A stretch of 40,419 bases of DNA from Actinomycetes bacterium (lineage in GTDB: Bacteria; Actinomycetota; Acidimicrobiia; Acidimicrobiales; Acidimicrobiaceae), in assembly GCA_021799035.1 (NCBI GenBank), contig JAJZBG010000020.1, positions 1-40,419 on the forward strand, in the 5' to 3' direction. Under the pieces are notes generated by a model. The model was not told the DNA's origin and did not search any database. It worked only from the letters and a program-made list of their open reading frames with translations. A program made the translations under genes and the position numbers. Of the stretch, positions 24,197 through 32,844 are shown one piece after another; positions within the stretch are counted from its first letter, which is position 1, and each line of letters begins with the position of its first letter.

Positions 24197-24643
24197 TTAT
24201 TTTTTTCTTGACTGCTTGGGAGGCGTATAGCGCCGCGAAGCGGTCGGAGGTTTTCTCAGGGTCGATTTGGCGTCTATAGATGACCTTGAAGTGGACCGGC
24301 TTGTTTGTGCTTGAGTATTTCTTGGAAGGCGGGCTCCCCGCTTGAACGAAACGTATCCTGCCCAAACGACCAACGGAAATGCAAAGACAAGGTGGGTTGA
24401 CCAGGGGCCGAATACTGCAGCAGCAGCCATTTCAAGCCCTGCTGCGACCCTTATTCCGGTGAGTATAAGTCCTATTCCCAATAGTATTGCCAGTGATCCG
24501 ATGAGCCACTGGATGAACGGAGACAAGGCACCCTTTGCTGCCGGTTCTCCAAAGTGAGGTACCATCAGAATTGCCAGTGCTATCAATCCGTAGACGCCGA
24601 CCACGATGCCATATAGTTTTTCTTTTTGCGATAGGCGAGTCAT
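24197..24643 (-). CDS. Hypothetical small membrane protein with basic tail
   Basis: The protein has 148 residues from ATG 24643 (GTG 24652 is an alternative). Four hydrophobic segments can be seen: YGIVVGVYGLIALAILMV, IQWLIGSLAILLGIGLILTG, a weaker GLEMAAAAVFG stretch and HLVFAFPLVVWAGYVSF. They are followed by a very basic Ser/Thr/Arg/Lys tail of about 45 residues, predicted cytoplasmic. I do not recognise a family. It lies 87 bp upstream of the acyl-CoA reductase operon on the same strand and could share its transcript; the tail could bind nucleic acid or acidic phospholipids (inference). Confidence 0.72.
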   Translation of the reverse strand: MTRLSQKEKLYGIVVGVYGLIALAILMVPHFGEPAAKGALSPFIQWLIGSLAILLGIGLILTGIRVAAGLEMAAAAVFGPWSTHLVFAFPLVVWAGYVSFKRGARLPRNTQAQTSRSTSRSSIDAKSTLRKPPTASRRYTPPKQSRKK

Positions 24644-24652
24644 AGGCCACAC

Positions 24653-24969
24653 AGTTTAGGTGAAAAAGCAGTAAAGGGCTCACGTACTGCGGCTGGCATA
24701 AAACTTTTTCTATGGAGCGAGCGTCTGGGCCAAGCGTGGTTTGCTCAGCTTAAAGGGCGTGTGCTAGCTGTGAGCTTCAGAGTGCCGGCATTGCAGCGCT
24801 CTGGCGCGTTATAGAAAAGGATCCCTTTGGCAACGGCTGGAGATGCCCGGCGTCGCCGGAAGAGCAAGAGTGATGTCTCGATTAGAGCGTGGCATCTCGA
24901 GGCAGACATGAGAAAATTTCTTCCAGCAGATATAGATGTTTTTGTGCAACGCTAGTGTGTAAGAACGTC
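24653..24969. other. Intergenic region before tRNA-Val(CAC)
   Basis: No gene or strong hairpin is visible in these 317 bases. The AT-richer part from 24900 on presumably holds the tRNA promoter, but I cannot place its boxes with confidence. Confidence 0.5.
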
Positions 24970-25043
24970 GGGCGCTTAGCTCAGTTGGTTAGAGCGCAGC
25001 CTTCACACGGCTGAGGTCGGAGGTTCGAGTCCTCTAGCGCCCA
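24970..25043 (+). tRNA. tRNA-Val (CAC)
   Basis: Acceptor arms GGGCGCT (24970-24976) and AGCGCCC (25036-25042) pair, with discriminator A. The anticodon stem CAGCC/GGCTG encloses loop TTCACAC, giving anticodon CAC. The T arm is GGAGG TTCGAGT CCTCT. CCA is not encoded. It complements the GAC isoacceptor at 3535. Confidence 0.97.
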
Positions 25044-25453
25044 CTATATAAATCGCACTCAGAGGGGCTGTTGAGCCAGAGAGAGTTCGGAGGCCCCCCT
25101 CGTGCGATGCAATCCAGACGCACTAGGTTTTGCCAAGCGCGAGCAGCGGTGGCATCTGGGGCCGGGGTACAGATGCATTGCTCTGCGATTCTTGGCGTCT
25201 GCAAAGCCCACGTGATGTCAAGAAAGGTCCGAAGGTGAAGATAATCGCCGTGGCTGCCATTTTTGGTCTTGTCAGAATCAGCGAGAAGTGAGCTTCTGGA
25301 TTCTTATGCAGTGGGTCACTACTTATCGCCTTCGGCCACTCGGTGGCACTAGGCAAGTCCGTTTTGGTCGTTTTTCATCTCAGACAGCTGCTTGTACCGA
25401 TGCCAGAATCGGAAATCTTGCTAGGCAAAGGTAAGGGAAATATCATGTAGTTT
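25044..25453. other. Gene-poor region with a long inverted repeat after tRNA-Val
   Basis: The only clear structure is an inverted repeat: ATCGCAC (25052-25058) pairs with GTGCGAT (25102-25108), and inside it AGGGG (25063-25067) with CCCCT (25096-25100). It starts 8 bp past the tRNA and could end its transcript, though no T-run follows. The rest shows no convincing gene; a 77-codon minus-strand frame at 25123-25356 has no family features. Confidence 0.5.
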
Positions 25454-25834
25454 GTGCGCATCAAGAAAAGACAACCCAAGGACAGGCTGGCTTGGGTTCG
25501 GGTGCAGGCTAGAAATCAAGCGCTGAAGCTTTCGCGCCAAGGCTACGATCAAAAGGCCATCGAGAAGGAGTTGTACTGGTCGGGATTTCATCCCTCGATT
25601 TGCCACGAGACCATGATTTGGATCGGTACAGAGGCGTTTGTAGCCGGTGATGCCTCTAAAGGAATCGTCGGTATCACCACCAAGGCCAAGAGAATAACTT
25701 GCCCTCCGTGTGGAAATATTCTGTCCGCGGACACAGATGACGAACTCGTTGTGATTGGGCAAGAACACGCGAGGGTCGAACACAACACTTATCTAACCGC
25801 TGATTACATTCTCGCCAAGATCCAAGCCAGCTGA
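25454..25834 (+). CDS. Small protein with DUF1059-like C-terminal half
   Basis: The protein has 126 residues. The N-terminal half is basic and helical (KKRQPKDRLAWVRVQARNQA, then YDQKAIEKELYWSGFH). The C-terminal half has CPPCGNILSADTDDELV followed by QEHARVEH. That Cys-x2-Cys...DTxDELV...EHxxxxH arrangement resembles the DUF1059 family of small metal-binding-like proteins. The assignment is by eye and tentative. Start GTG 25454 lacks a good ribosome site. A 120-codon frame lies antisense to it, but only this strand shows a recognisable pattern. The flanking DNA looks degraded. Confidence 0.55.
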   Translation: MRIKKRQPKDRLAWVRVQARNQALKLSRQGYDQKAIEKELYWSGFHPSICHETMIWIGTEAFVAGDASKGIVGITTKAKRITCPPCGNILSADTDDELVVIGQEHARVEHNTYLTADYILAKIQAS

Positions 25835-26163
25835 CCTCTCGATCCCATGGAGGCGCAGATTGGGTCGGAATAGCCACGTGTGGCACCTGAAACTGTACGA
25901 ATATAGAGAGATATCCATACCCGTGTGAACCTGGATTGGGCCCGAAAATGGTGCGACAGTCGTTCGTTACGCTCTTGAAGTCGTTGCCAGAAGACTTTCA
26001 GCTTCCCGGGAGTGAGCCGTCTTCCAGAATTTCGAATAAATCGCCACACTGCGGGTTAGCATTCGTATGGAGTTTAGACGGGCAGGTTGCATTTGGCAGT
26101 TCCTCGGCCTGTCGAAAGGCCACCACTGAGCGCGACGTAGGGCCTATGCGGAAACCCAAGGCC
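25835..26163. other. Non-coding or degraded stretch
   Basis: Short open frames on both strands show no family features. On the minus strand this is directly downstream of the broken MarP-like gene and may hold its decayed surroundings. Confidence 0.4.
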
Positions 26164-26528
26164 TCATAGAACTCCTCCACTGCATTGCTTCTGCGAGACG
26201 CATGCCCTACTCGAAACCCCTTTGGTGGCGCTTTCGTGACCGACAATTTCCTGATCAGCTGTGGGACTAGCCAGTGCGAAACCTACGTCAGGATTTGTCG
26301 TGGACCGTGAAAAGACAATCCCTAAGGCCTGGCCGATCATGTCAATCAGAGGGCCGCCCGAATTGCCAGGTCTAACGAAGGCGTCAATCTCGCATTCAAG
26401 CCTTGTTGTCAGAACCTGGCCGCAAATGTCTCTTCCGGTTGCCTTCAAGGTTGCCATGATGCCAGCAGGGCCATAGGTGAGCGGGCCACCGCCTCGGTAA
26501 CCGAGAACTACAGATTGCTTGTCTCTTT
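26164..26528 (-). pseudogene. C-terminal remnant of a MarP-type trypsin-like serine protease
   Basis: In mRNA sense the frame reads SVVLGYRGGG, then PLTYGPAGIMATLKATGRDI and the catalytic-serine block VRPGNSGGPLID, followed by LGIVFSRSTTNPDVGFALAS and a Cys-containing end (VSSRACVS). This is the C-terminal half of MarP-like membrane proteases (actinobacterial acid-resistance proteases). A TAA at about 26531-26529 precedes it directly. The next frame upstream (FHSLALKRQ) seems to hold the preceding strand, which points to a frameshift. The membrane-spanning N-terminal half and the catalytic His and Asp are absent. An ATG at 26457 lies inside the fold and could not start a working protease. Confidence 0.72.
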
Positions 26529-26650
26529 AGTGCCAAACTGTGAAATTGAACATGGGCCTGAAACTCCGACGTAGACAAATCCAAATTCCCGCTTTTCAGA
26601 ACGTCCCTGTTATTTGTATGCTGGAAATGACAGCTCGATCAGAGGTATCT

Positions 26651-27040
26651 ATGGCAAGTCCCAGGCGCCGTCTTTCAGCTGACTACGGACGGTTTGGTCG
26701 CCGAGCATTAAGGGCCGTCACGCTGACTCCCATTGTTTTTGGAGCAGCGATTCTTCTCGGGTTCGTGGGTGGCGAAAGTGGCAACGTGCTTGCAGGGGCT
26801 GCGATCTCAGTAATTGTACTTGTCGCACCAGCGGCAGCTGTGATCTACTCCGTAGTAGCGGTTCAGGGCAAGGAGCCTTTCGGAATGTCCTTGGTGATGG
26901 GGTCGGGCTTGGTCCTCTTGTTGGTTTTGGTCGGATTACCTCTTCTAGTAGTCGGCGTGGGTGCATTCATACTTGGCTTGACAATTTGCCTACTTGGACT
27001 GTTGGTATTTGTAGGGATTTGGAAAAGGCCAGCTGCTTAG
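26651..27040 (+). CDS. Hypothetical integral membrane protein
   Basis: The protein has 129 residues from ATG 26651, preceded by GAGG 5 nt away; the frame is open back to 26540, but that part overlaps the protease remnant. A basic N-terminus (SPRRRLSADYGRFGRRALR) is followed by four hydrophobic segments: TPIVFGAAILLGFV, NVLAGAAISVIVLVAPAAAV, SLVMGSGLVLLLVLVGLPLL and FILGLTICLLGLLVFVGIW. It ends in KRPAA. No family is recognised. Confidence 0.7.
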   Translation: MASPRRRLSADYGRFGRRALRAVTLTPIVFGAAILLGFVGGESGNVLAGAAISVIVLVAPAAAVIYSVVAVQGKEPFGMSLVMGSGLVLLLVLVGLPLLVVGVGAFILGLTICLLGLLVFVGIWKRPAA

Positions 27041-27199
27041 AAGCCTATCTTCTGAGATGGCGGCATAAAGGTGGGCAGGCTTAGGGTGTGGGATTTTGCT
27101 TTCGGAAATGGCGGCCAAAGGAAGAACCCGCAGGTTATCACATTTGTATTAATGTGGGTTCGTCATTGAAACCGAGAGTTTCCGTTGAAGTGAAAGACA

Positions 27200-27224
27200 T
27201 CTATACATTACGGTAGTGTATAGA
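27200..27224. promoter_or_regulatory. 25-bp operator-like palindrome upstream of the ABC importer
   Basis: TCTATACATTAC and GTAGTGTATAGA flank a central G. The arms are complementary over 12 bp with one mismatch. It lies about 100 bp ahead of the permease start, in an otherwise gene-free 286-bp gap. The size and symmetry suit a dimeric repressor such as GntR, LacI or TetR. I did not see the same sequence elsewhere in the window. Confidence 0.6.
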
Positions 27225-27326
27225 CCTAAGTGGGTGGGAATTTGGTAAGCGGCGGGGATGCGTGATAAGTGTTGAGTAGGGGACAGACGCACGCTTTTGT
27301 GCCCATTGAGGGGAAGCCTAGATCCG

Positions 27327-28379
27327 GTGATTTCTTTAAACAAAGATAGCAAGCGGGCAAAGTCCGCTGGCAACGCAGCAGTGGGCCTTGGTGGGGGGGT
27401 CGACGAGGAATTTCGTGGAGCTGTGCCTGGCCGGAGCCTTGCACTTTCTACTCCAAAGGAGTTTTTCCGCCACTATACAGTTGTCTTGGCGCTGATTGTA
27501 ACGATCGTGGTCTTTGGCATTTTGAGGCCACAGACGTTCTTGGCGCTAAGCGATGTCAAGACAATTTTGACCGGCCAGTCCGCCCTGTTCGCACTTGCCC
27601 TGACTCTGACCGTGGCGCTTGGGGCCGGCGAGATCGATCTTTCGGTCGGTGGAGCTCTTGGCTTCAGTAGCGTGTTGATTGCCTATCTATCAGCTGTTCG
27701 GCATATTTCTGTACCGCTTTCGCTCGCCATCTCCCTTCTAGTGATGCTGGCTGTCGCAGCTATAAACAGCTTCTTGATCGTGAGGATCCAAGTCAATGGG
27801 CTTATCGCAACGCTCGCAATGGGTACCGTGTTGGACGGGCTATCTCAAGCGATTTCCAACTCGTCCACAATCGGAAACATTCCAAGCAGGATATTGAAGA
27901 TTATGCAGGGACGATTCCTAGGCGTAGGAATGCCATTCTGGTATGCAGTCCTGGTTGGGTTGATTATCTGGTATGTCCTGCATCATATGCAAAGTGGGCG
28001 ATTCTTGTACTTCACCGGTGAGGGTAGGGAAGCGGCCAGATTAGCTGGAATCAGAGTAAACAGGATCCGTACAATTTCACTGTTCGTTTCTGCACTCGGT
28101 GCTTGGTTTGCCGGATTTATCCTTGTTGGACAGACTGGAGCCGCTCAGGCTGGCACCGGCGACCCCTATCTGTTGCCAGCATATGCCGCGACGTTTCTTG
28201 GTGCTGCAACCATAAAACCGGGGCGATTCAATCCAGTGGGGACCTTCGTAGCAGTACTGCTACTTGCCGCAGGAACCACTGGGCTGCAGCTCTTCGGTCT
28301 CACTGACTGGGTCACCAACGTCTTTGATGGGGCAATACTTATTGTCGCAATTGGCCTTGCAACGCTTGTGGGAAGGTAA
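27327..28379 (+). CDS. Ribose/xylose-type ABC transporter permease
   Basis: The protein has 350 residues from GTG 27327; TTG 27297 and TTG 27306 are alternatives and none has an ideal ribosome site. After a roughly 45-residue cytosolic N-terminus there are about eight to ten membrane segments, beginning YTVVLALIVTIVVFGIL. The BPD_transp_2 (RbsC) signatures are LALTLTVALGAGEIDLSVG and the loop GREAARLAGIRVNRIRTISLF, then AAYAATFLGA near the end. It forms the membrane channel of a CUT2-class importer with the ATPase just downstream. The substrate class (sugars, sugar alcohols, autoinducer-2, purine nucleosides and others) cannot be read from the permease. Confidence 0.92.
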   Translation: MISLNKDSKRAKSAGNAAVGLGGGVDEEFRGAVPGRSLALSTPKEFFRHYTVVLALIVTIVVFGILRPQTFLALSDVKTILTGQSALFALALTLTVALGAGEIDLSVGGALGFSSVLIAYLSAVRHISVPLSLAISLLVMLAVAAINSFLIVRIQVNGLIATLAMGTVLDGLSQAISNSSTIGNIPSRILKIMQGRFLGVGMPFWYAVLVGLIIWYVLHHMQSGRFLYFTGEGREAARLAGIRVNRIRTISLFVSALGAWFAGFILVGQTGAAQAGTGDPYLLPAYAATFLGAATIKPGRFNPVGTFVAVLLLAAGTTGLQLFGLTDWVTNVFDGAILIVAIGLATLVGR

Positions 28380-28454
28380 GACACTTGAACTATAGGAGAT
28401 ATCCGTCGAGCGGAATCATCTCAAGCTGAGCGGATTTGGTGGGGGAGGCTGTCT

Positions 28455-30002
28455 ATGACAACGCTAGCGCTTTCTGTGGAAGATGTTACTAAGACTTTTG
28501 GTGGAACTGCCGCCCTGAAGAACGTCTCATTGAATGTAGAGCTTGGCCAGGTGCACGCTTTACTGGGTCACAATGGTTCTGGGAAGTCGACCTTGATCAA
28601 AGTCATTTCTGGATACCACCGGCCCGACAGTGGGCGAGTGGAGGTAAACGGGCATGAGGTGCGCTACCCGACAACTGCGCTCTCTCTGAAGGCGTACGGC
28701 GTGAGCTTCATGCACCAGGACATCGGACTGGTGCCAACGCTGTCTGTGCTTGAAAACCTTCGTGTCGGGCGTCTGGAGACTGGAGCCTTGAGGCATGTGC
28801 GCTGGGGAATGGAGCGCAAAACCGTGGCAAAATTGCTTTCCTCATTTGCTCTTGAGATCTCGCCAGATACGCCCGTCTCCCGCCTATCTTCAACAGAACG
28901 TTCTCTGGTTGGTGTTGTGAGAGCTTTTCAGGACGTTTCTGGCAGAGACTCGTCTGGGGAAGAGGGAGGGTTGGTGATTCTCGACGAGCCCACTGCGGCG
29001 CTGCCAGAAGAGGAAAAGAAGCGTCTTTTCAAGGTAATAAAAGAGGTTGCCGCTCGCGGGGTGGGGGTTCTGCTTGTCACTCATCATCTTGAAGAGCCAC
29101 TGCAGTTTGCGGACCGCGTCTCGGTATTGCGGGACGGCGAGCTGGTGGAGTCAGGTGATATAAAAGGTCACAGCTACGAAAGTCTTGCCGAACTGGTGGT
29201 TGGCCATTCTGTTGAAATGAGCAAGAAGACGGGCGCGAGGGAGTTCGGCGATGCTGACGAGGCTATCGTGGTCAAAGATCTCTCAGGGGTCGTTTTGAAC
29301 AAAGTGTCGTTTTCTGTGAAGGTTGGAGAGATTCTTGGCCTTACCGGACTCATGGGAGCCGGTCACGCCGAGTTGCCATTCCTTCTGTATGGAGCAGAGC
29401 GTCCGGAGAGTGGATCAGTGTCAGTCTTCGGGAAACCCTATACGCCGGATCCGGTTCGGGCCAGGAGCATTGGTTTGGCGTTCGTGTCAGGTGACAGAAT
29501 CCGGGCAGGAGGCGTATTGACGGCATCTTTCAGCGAGAACGTCACGTTGCCGGTTCTTCACACGATGATCGGAAGGCTCGGATGGTTACCATCTGGAAAA
29601 GAGGAATCAGTCGTAAACTCCATCCTTAGGCAATTCCGAATCAGGCTTACCTCTCCCCACCTGCCATTTTCTACCCTGAGCGGGGGTAGCCAGCAAAAGG
29701 CTCTGATCGGGCGCTGGATAGGGAGCGGCCCGAAGGTCATGTTGCTTCAGGAGCCGACCGCAGGGGTCGATATTGGGGCAAGTCAGGATATCATTGCCAT
29801 GCTGCGAGAGTTCGCAGGATCTGGTGGAACTGTGATCTTTTCTTCGGAGCAGTATGAAGATGTGGCCAGTTTGAGCGACAGAGTTCTCGTCTTCCGAGGA
29901 GGGGGGATCGCGGCGGCGCTTTCGGGAGCTGAGGTCACACCGGAGAACATTCTTGCCAGCAGTTATGGCAGGCTCGAAGCTTCGATGTCTGCGTCACATT
30001 AG
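28455..30002 (+). CDS. Sugar-type ABC transporter ATPase, two nucleotide-binding domains (RbsA class)
   Basis: The protein has 515 residues. Domain 1 has Walker A LLGHNGSGKSTLIK and Walker B GLVILDEPTAAL, but its signature motif reads LSSTERSLV rather than LSGGQ. Domain 2 has the usual degenerate Walker A of this class (GLTGLMGAGHAEL), signature LSGGSQQKALIGRW and a Walker B reading MLLQEPTAGVD, with Gln for the Asp. Asymmetric sites are normal for CUT2 ATPases. It follows the permease by 75 bp with GGGGAGG ahead of ATG 28455, and powers the same importer. Confidence 0.93.
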   Translation: MTTLALSVEDVTKTFGGTAALKNVSLNVELGQVHALLGHNGSGKSTLIKVISGYHRPDSGRVEVNGHEVRYPTTALSLKAYGVSFMHQDIGLVPTLSVLENLRVGRLETGALRHVRWGMERKTVAKLLSSFALEISPDTPVSRLSSTERSLVGVVRAFQDVSGRDSSGEEGGLVILDEPTAALPEEEKKRLFKVIKEVAARGVGVLLVTHHLEEPLQFADRVSVLRDGELVESGDIKGHSYESLAELVVGHSVEMSKKTGAREFGDADEAIVVKDLSGVVLNKVSFSVKVGEILGLTGLMGAGHAELPFLLYGAERPESGSVSVFGKPYTPDPVRARSIGLAFVSGDRIRAGGVLTASFSENVTLPVLHTMIGRLGWLPSGKEESVVNSILRQFRIRLTSPHLPFSTLSGGSQQKALIGRWIGSGPKVMLLQEPTAGVDIGASQDIIAMLREFAGSGGTVIFSSEQYEDVASLSDRVLVFRGGGIAAALSGAEVTPENILASSYGRLEASMSASH

Positions 30003-30040
30003 GCTCGTGGTCGCCTGGAGTCTACGCCAGCTCCGTTATT

Positions 30041-30979
30041 TCAGAGAACGGCAAGCGGGTTTACGGGACTCCCAACGGCGCCTTCGATAGGTAAGGCTGG
30101 CGCAGTAAAGAAAAACGTGTAGCGACCGAGCTCAGCGCAGGCCTTTCCGAGTTGCTCCAGATTGAATATCTCGCCCACAACTAAGCCGATGTTTGGGATC
30201 ACAACGTGGTGCCAAGGTTGGTACATGTCCGCGACTTCGTTAGGCCGCACTTCCGCTCCCCAAGTGTCTGTTGCAATTGCCGCAACTTCTGACGAATGAA
30301 GCCAGGGAGCTGTATCAAGCGCAAGGCCAGGTGCATCGCCTCCCGAATAGTCACCCCATCCGTTCTTGAGGCACTGTCCAAGCTGTCCAGTCCGGATCAG
30401 CAGGAAGTCGCCAGATCGAACTCTCACATTTTCTTGCACTAGCGTGTCTGCTAGGTCTCGGGCAGTTATTGGTTCGCCAGGTGCAAGGCTGTCAACGCCC
30501 TTGAAGCGAGCTACGTCGACAAGTACTCCTCGCCCGATTAACCGGTCTTTGAAGGCTGTGATGGCATTTCTCCTGGCACCTTGCGTGCCAACCAGGTCAA
30601 CGTCGTATCCGTTCCACATCTTGCGCTCATAGTAGATGTGGCCCAATCCGTCCCACTGGGTTGCACACTGCAATGGCATGATGACGACGTCGTCGGCAAA
30701 GCCGCCTCCGCGAGCTTGTTGGTAGTCGGTGGCAACATCGGTTCCCGTTGCCAGCATGAGATGGATTGGGTTGAATCGTCCATCTCGCCCGTGCTGGGGT
30801 CCTGAGGGGCCAAACGGTATTGAAAGTGAAATCGCCCGGCCGATTTGTATTTCGGACGCTGCTGCGGCAATCGTCTTTGGGGTGACAAAGTTGAGTGTTC
30901 CGAGCTCGTCATCGGGTCCCCAACGTCCCCAGTTCCTGCAACTTTCCGCTAGTTTCTTGACGTCATCGCGTGTAGCCAA
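30041..30979 (-). CDS. Cyclase-family (kynurenine formamidase-like) hydrolase
   Basis: The protein has 312 residues. The metal-site segment MPLQCATQWDGLGHIYYE replaces the HxGTHxDxPxH of kynurenine formamidase; a QWD-x-LxH form is common in the larger putative-cyclase family. Further blocks are ELGTLNFVTPKTI near the N-terminus, RGVLVDVARFKG, RSGDFLLIRTGQL and the C-terminal HHVVIPNIGLVVGEIFNL. Members hydrolyse amide, lactam or lactone bonds in catabolic pathways. TTG 30979 with GGGGG upstream. It is downstream of the CocE-type gene (92 bp), both opposite to the transporter genes on either side. Confidence 0.85.
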   Translation of the reverse strand: MATRDDVKKLAESCRNWGRWGPDDELGTLNFVTPKTIAAAASEIQIGRAISLSIPFGPSGPQHGRDGRFNPIHLMLATGTDVATDYQQARGGGFADDVVIMPLQCATQWDGLGHIYYERKMWNGYDVDLVGTQGARRNAITAFKDRLIGRGVLVDVARFKGVDSLAPGEPITARDLADTLVQENVRVRSGDFLLIRTGQLGQCLKNGWGDYSGGDAPGLALDTAPWLHSSEVAAIATDTWGAEVRPNEVADMYQPWHHVVIPNIGLVVGEIFNLEQLGKACAELGRYTFFFTAPALPIEGAVGSPVNPLAVL

Positions 30980-31071
30980 CTTCGACCCCCGTCCTGGACT
31001 TTGTAGTCAGTGAGTTGATTGATTCGATTTTTGGTGCTTATGGTCTTCCACTGTTGATCGAGAGTCTCGAT

Positions 31072-32844
31072 CTATCCACGATCAGGCCATTGGCCTCCTG
31101 AAAAGTAGGTGTTGACCCTGTTTCCTTCCGTGATCGGAAGCAGCAAGTAAGAAGGGTGTTCTGAGTTGTGGAACACAGTGACACGTGAAACCCGTGAACG
31201 AGTCAGGCTCCCGACCCCCATAAGCTCTTGCGGGTTTCGCGGGGCTGCATCAGCCCCGCTTAGTCGAATTCCAATCCTCCATCCTCGGGCAAATCGGAAC
31301 GCTGTTGGAATTATCTTTACTGCAAATTCGTAGATTTCCTCCGGGTCCAGTGGTTCGGACTTGCTGTGTGTGTATATAGGTTCCCAAGGCTTGGACTGGA
31401 TCGTGTCTAATTCACGGTGTGACCCCTTGAGCCATCCCTTGGTCAGGACTTGGTGGTGGCCTGACGGATCGATGGCTAGAAGGGTGACGTTCCAGTGGAT
31501 GTCATTATCTGTGGTAGCTCCGTAAAGTTTGAGCATGATCGGACCAACGATCTCGGTCTCCTCCACGAGTGGTGGTGTGGAATATACGAGTTCTCCACGC
31601 ATCCAGGGCGAATCTTCAAAAGAGTCGCTTCCCTCGAAAGACCAGTGCTCTCGTTCGGAAAGGATGCCCCCTTCATGGAGATAGAAGGGGGTGAATTGGG
31701 TTTCAGGCAGCGGCCACTGGTCGGCCGTTTTCCACGTGTCAGCTCCCATCATGAATAGTTCAATAGGCGACTTTTCCATGATTTTCGTGTCGATGCCCTT
31801 GAGCCATTGGTCAAACCAGCGCAATGCTTCAAAATGCAGCTGGTAGAGGGGGCGGTCGAGATAGTATGGGGGGCCGATCAGCATTCTCTTAGGGGTCTTG
31901 AGCCGTTCCCAGCTCCGGAAAGCGCCAGAAAGGTGATGACCGTAGATACCCCAGTCTGCACCGGCATATGCGGGAACCTTTATCTTGTCGTAGTCGATGG
32001 TCCGAACTTTCCAGAACTCGCCCCATGTGGGATGTAGCAACAGATCCACTACGAATGGGTGGACGCCCTGTTGGGGAGTCTCAAGGATCCTGACGAGTTC
32101 TGGAACGGCACGAATATCTTCGTCTTCCAATCTTTCTAAGAGAAGTTCCCGGTATCGTTCTTCACCAACCTCTGCAAGCGTATGGTTGTAAGGCCTGCAG
32201 CGAGCGTAGTGAAGTGACGTCTCACTCCAGCCGACGGGCCACTTGTAGGAAAGTATTCCACCGCGATAGATCGTGTCACGATAGTAATCGGTGCCGGCCC
32301 AGGGGCAGAACAAGGCCTTCAGTGATGGAGGCTGGAGTTGAGCCACGAGATATTGGATTCGTGCGAAGTAGGATACACCAAACATCCCGACGTTGCCGTC
32401 ACACCAAGGTTGCGACGCCATCCACTCAATGACTTGGTAGCAGTCGGCAACCTCGGTTGGACCGAATGCATGCCAGAGGCCTTCCGAATCTCCAGTGCCT
32501 CGCGCGTTGCATATCACGTGTACATAGCCCCGTTGGGCAAAAAAGCGAGGATCACCGGCTTCAAGCGACGCGTTGGTGCGCTCTTGGCCAGCATGGCGCC
32601 ACTGTGCTGTTGAAATTGCCGTGGGCTTAATCGGCCCGACTTGCGCCATGGGATGGTAGCAATGGAACCCAAGAAGTGCGGGGAACCTGCCTCCGTCTCG
32701 AGGGCGAAACACGATGGCATCTAGCGTGATGCCGTCCGCCATCGGTATCTTTACGTGTTCCTCCACTGTGACCTGAAATTTGCGCGGAGAGACTTTCCAG
32801 TTAAGACCAAACGTAGAACCCTGATAATCTTCGAAGAACCCCAT
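31072..32844 (-). CDS. CocE/NonD-family hydrolase
   Basis: The protein has 590 residues. The alpha/beta-hydrolase domain carries ICNARGTGDSEG (oxyanion region) and nucleophile Ser158 in MFGVSYFARIQ; GADWGIYGHHLSGAF lies in the region of the acid residue. The C-terminal jelly-roll (X-Pro dipeptidyl-peptidase C-terminal type) is seen in PIMLKLYGATTDNDIHWNVT and YEFAVKIIPTAF. Relatives hydrolyse esters (cocaine esterase), glutaryl-acylamides or peptides. There is no signal peptide, so it is probably cytosolic. ATG 32844 has a strong GGGGGAGG ahead. Divergent from the binding-protein gene, it probably acts on the imported compound. Confidence 0.9.
   Translation of the reverse strand: MGFFEDYQGSTFGLNWKVSPRKFQVTVEEHVKIPMADGITLDAIVFRPRDGGRFPALLGFHCYHPMAQVGPIKPTAISTAQWRHAGQERTNASLEAGDPRFFAQRGYVHVICNARGTGDSEGLWHAFGPTEVADCYQVIEWMASQPWCDGNVGMFGVSYFARIQYLVAQLQPPSLKALFCPWAGTDYYRDTIYRGGILSYKWPVGWSETSLHYARCRPYNHTLAEVGEERYRELLLERLEDEDIRAVPELVRILETPQQGVHPFVVDLLLHPTWGEFWKVRTIDYDKIKVPAYAGADWGIYGHHLSGAFRSWERLKTPKRMLIGPPYYLDRPLYQLHFEALRWFDQWLKGIDTKIMEKSPIELFMMGADTWKTADQWPLPETQFTPFYLHEGGILSEREHWSFEGSDSFEDSPWMRGELVYSTPPLVEETEIVGPIMLKLYGATTDNDIHWNVTLLAIDPSGHHQVLTKGWLKGSHRELDTIQSKPWEPIYTHSKSEPLDPEEIYEFAVKIIPTAFRFARGWRIGIRLSGADAAPRNPQELMGVGSLTRSRVSRVTVFHNSEHPSYLLLPITEGNRVNTYFSGGQWPDRG

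Noticed and set aside
24970-26528. Integrated element using tRNA-Val(CAC) as attachment site
   Set aside because: No integrase and no repeated tRNA 3' end were found downstream; only gene decay is visible.
26529-26531. Stop before the MarP remnant as another selenocysteine codon
   Set aside because: The codon is TAA, not TGA, and the preceding in-frame residues do not match the protease family.
26396-26584. 62-codon minus-strand frame beside the protease remnant
   Set aside because: It is an alternative frame of the same decayed protease; only its first part may be the frameshifted continuation, not a separate gene.
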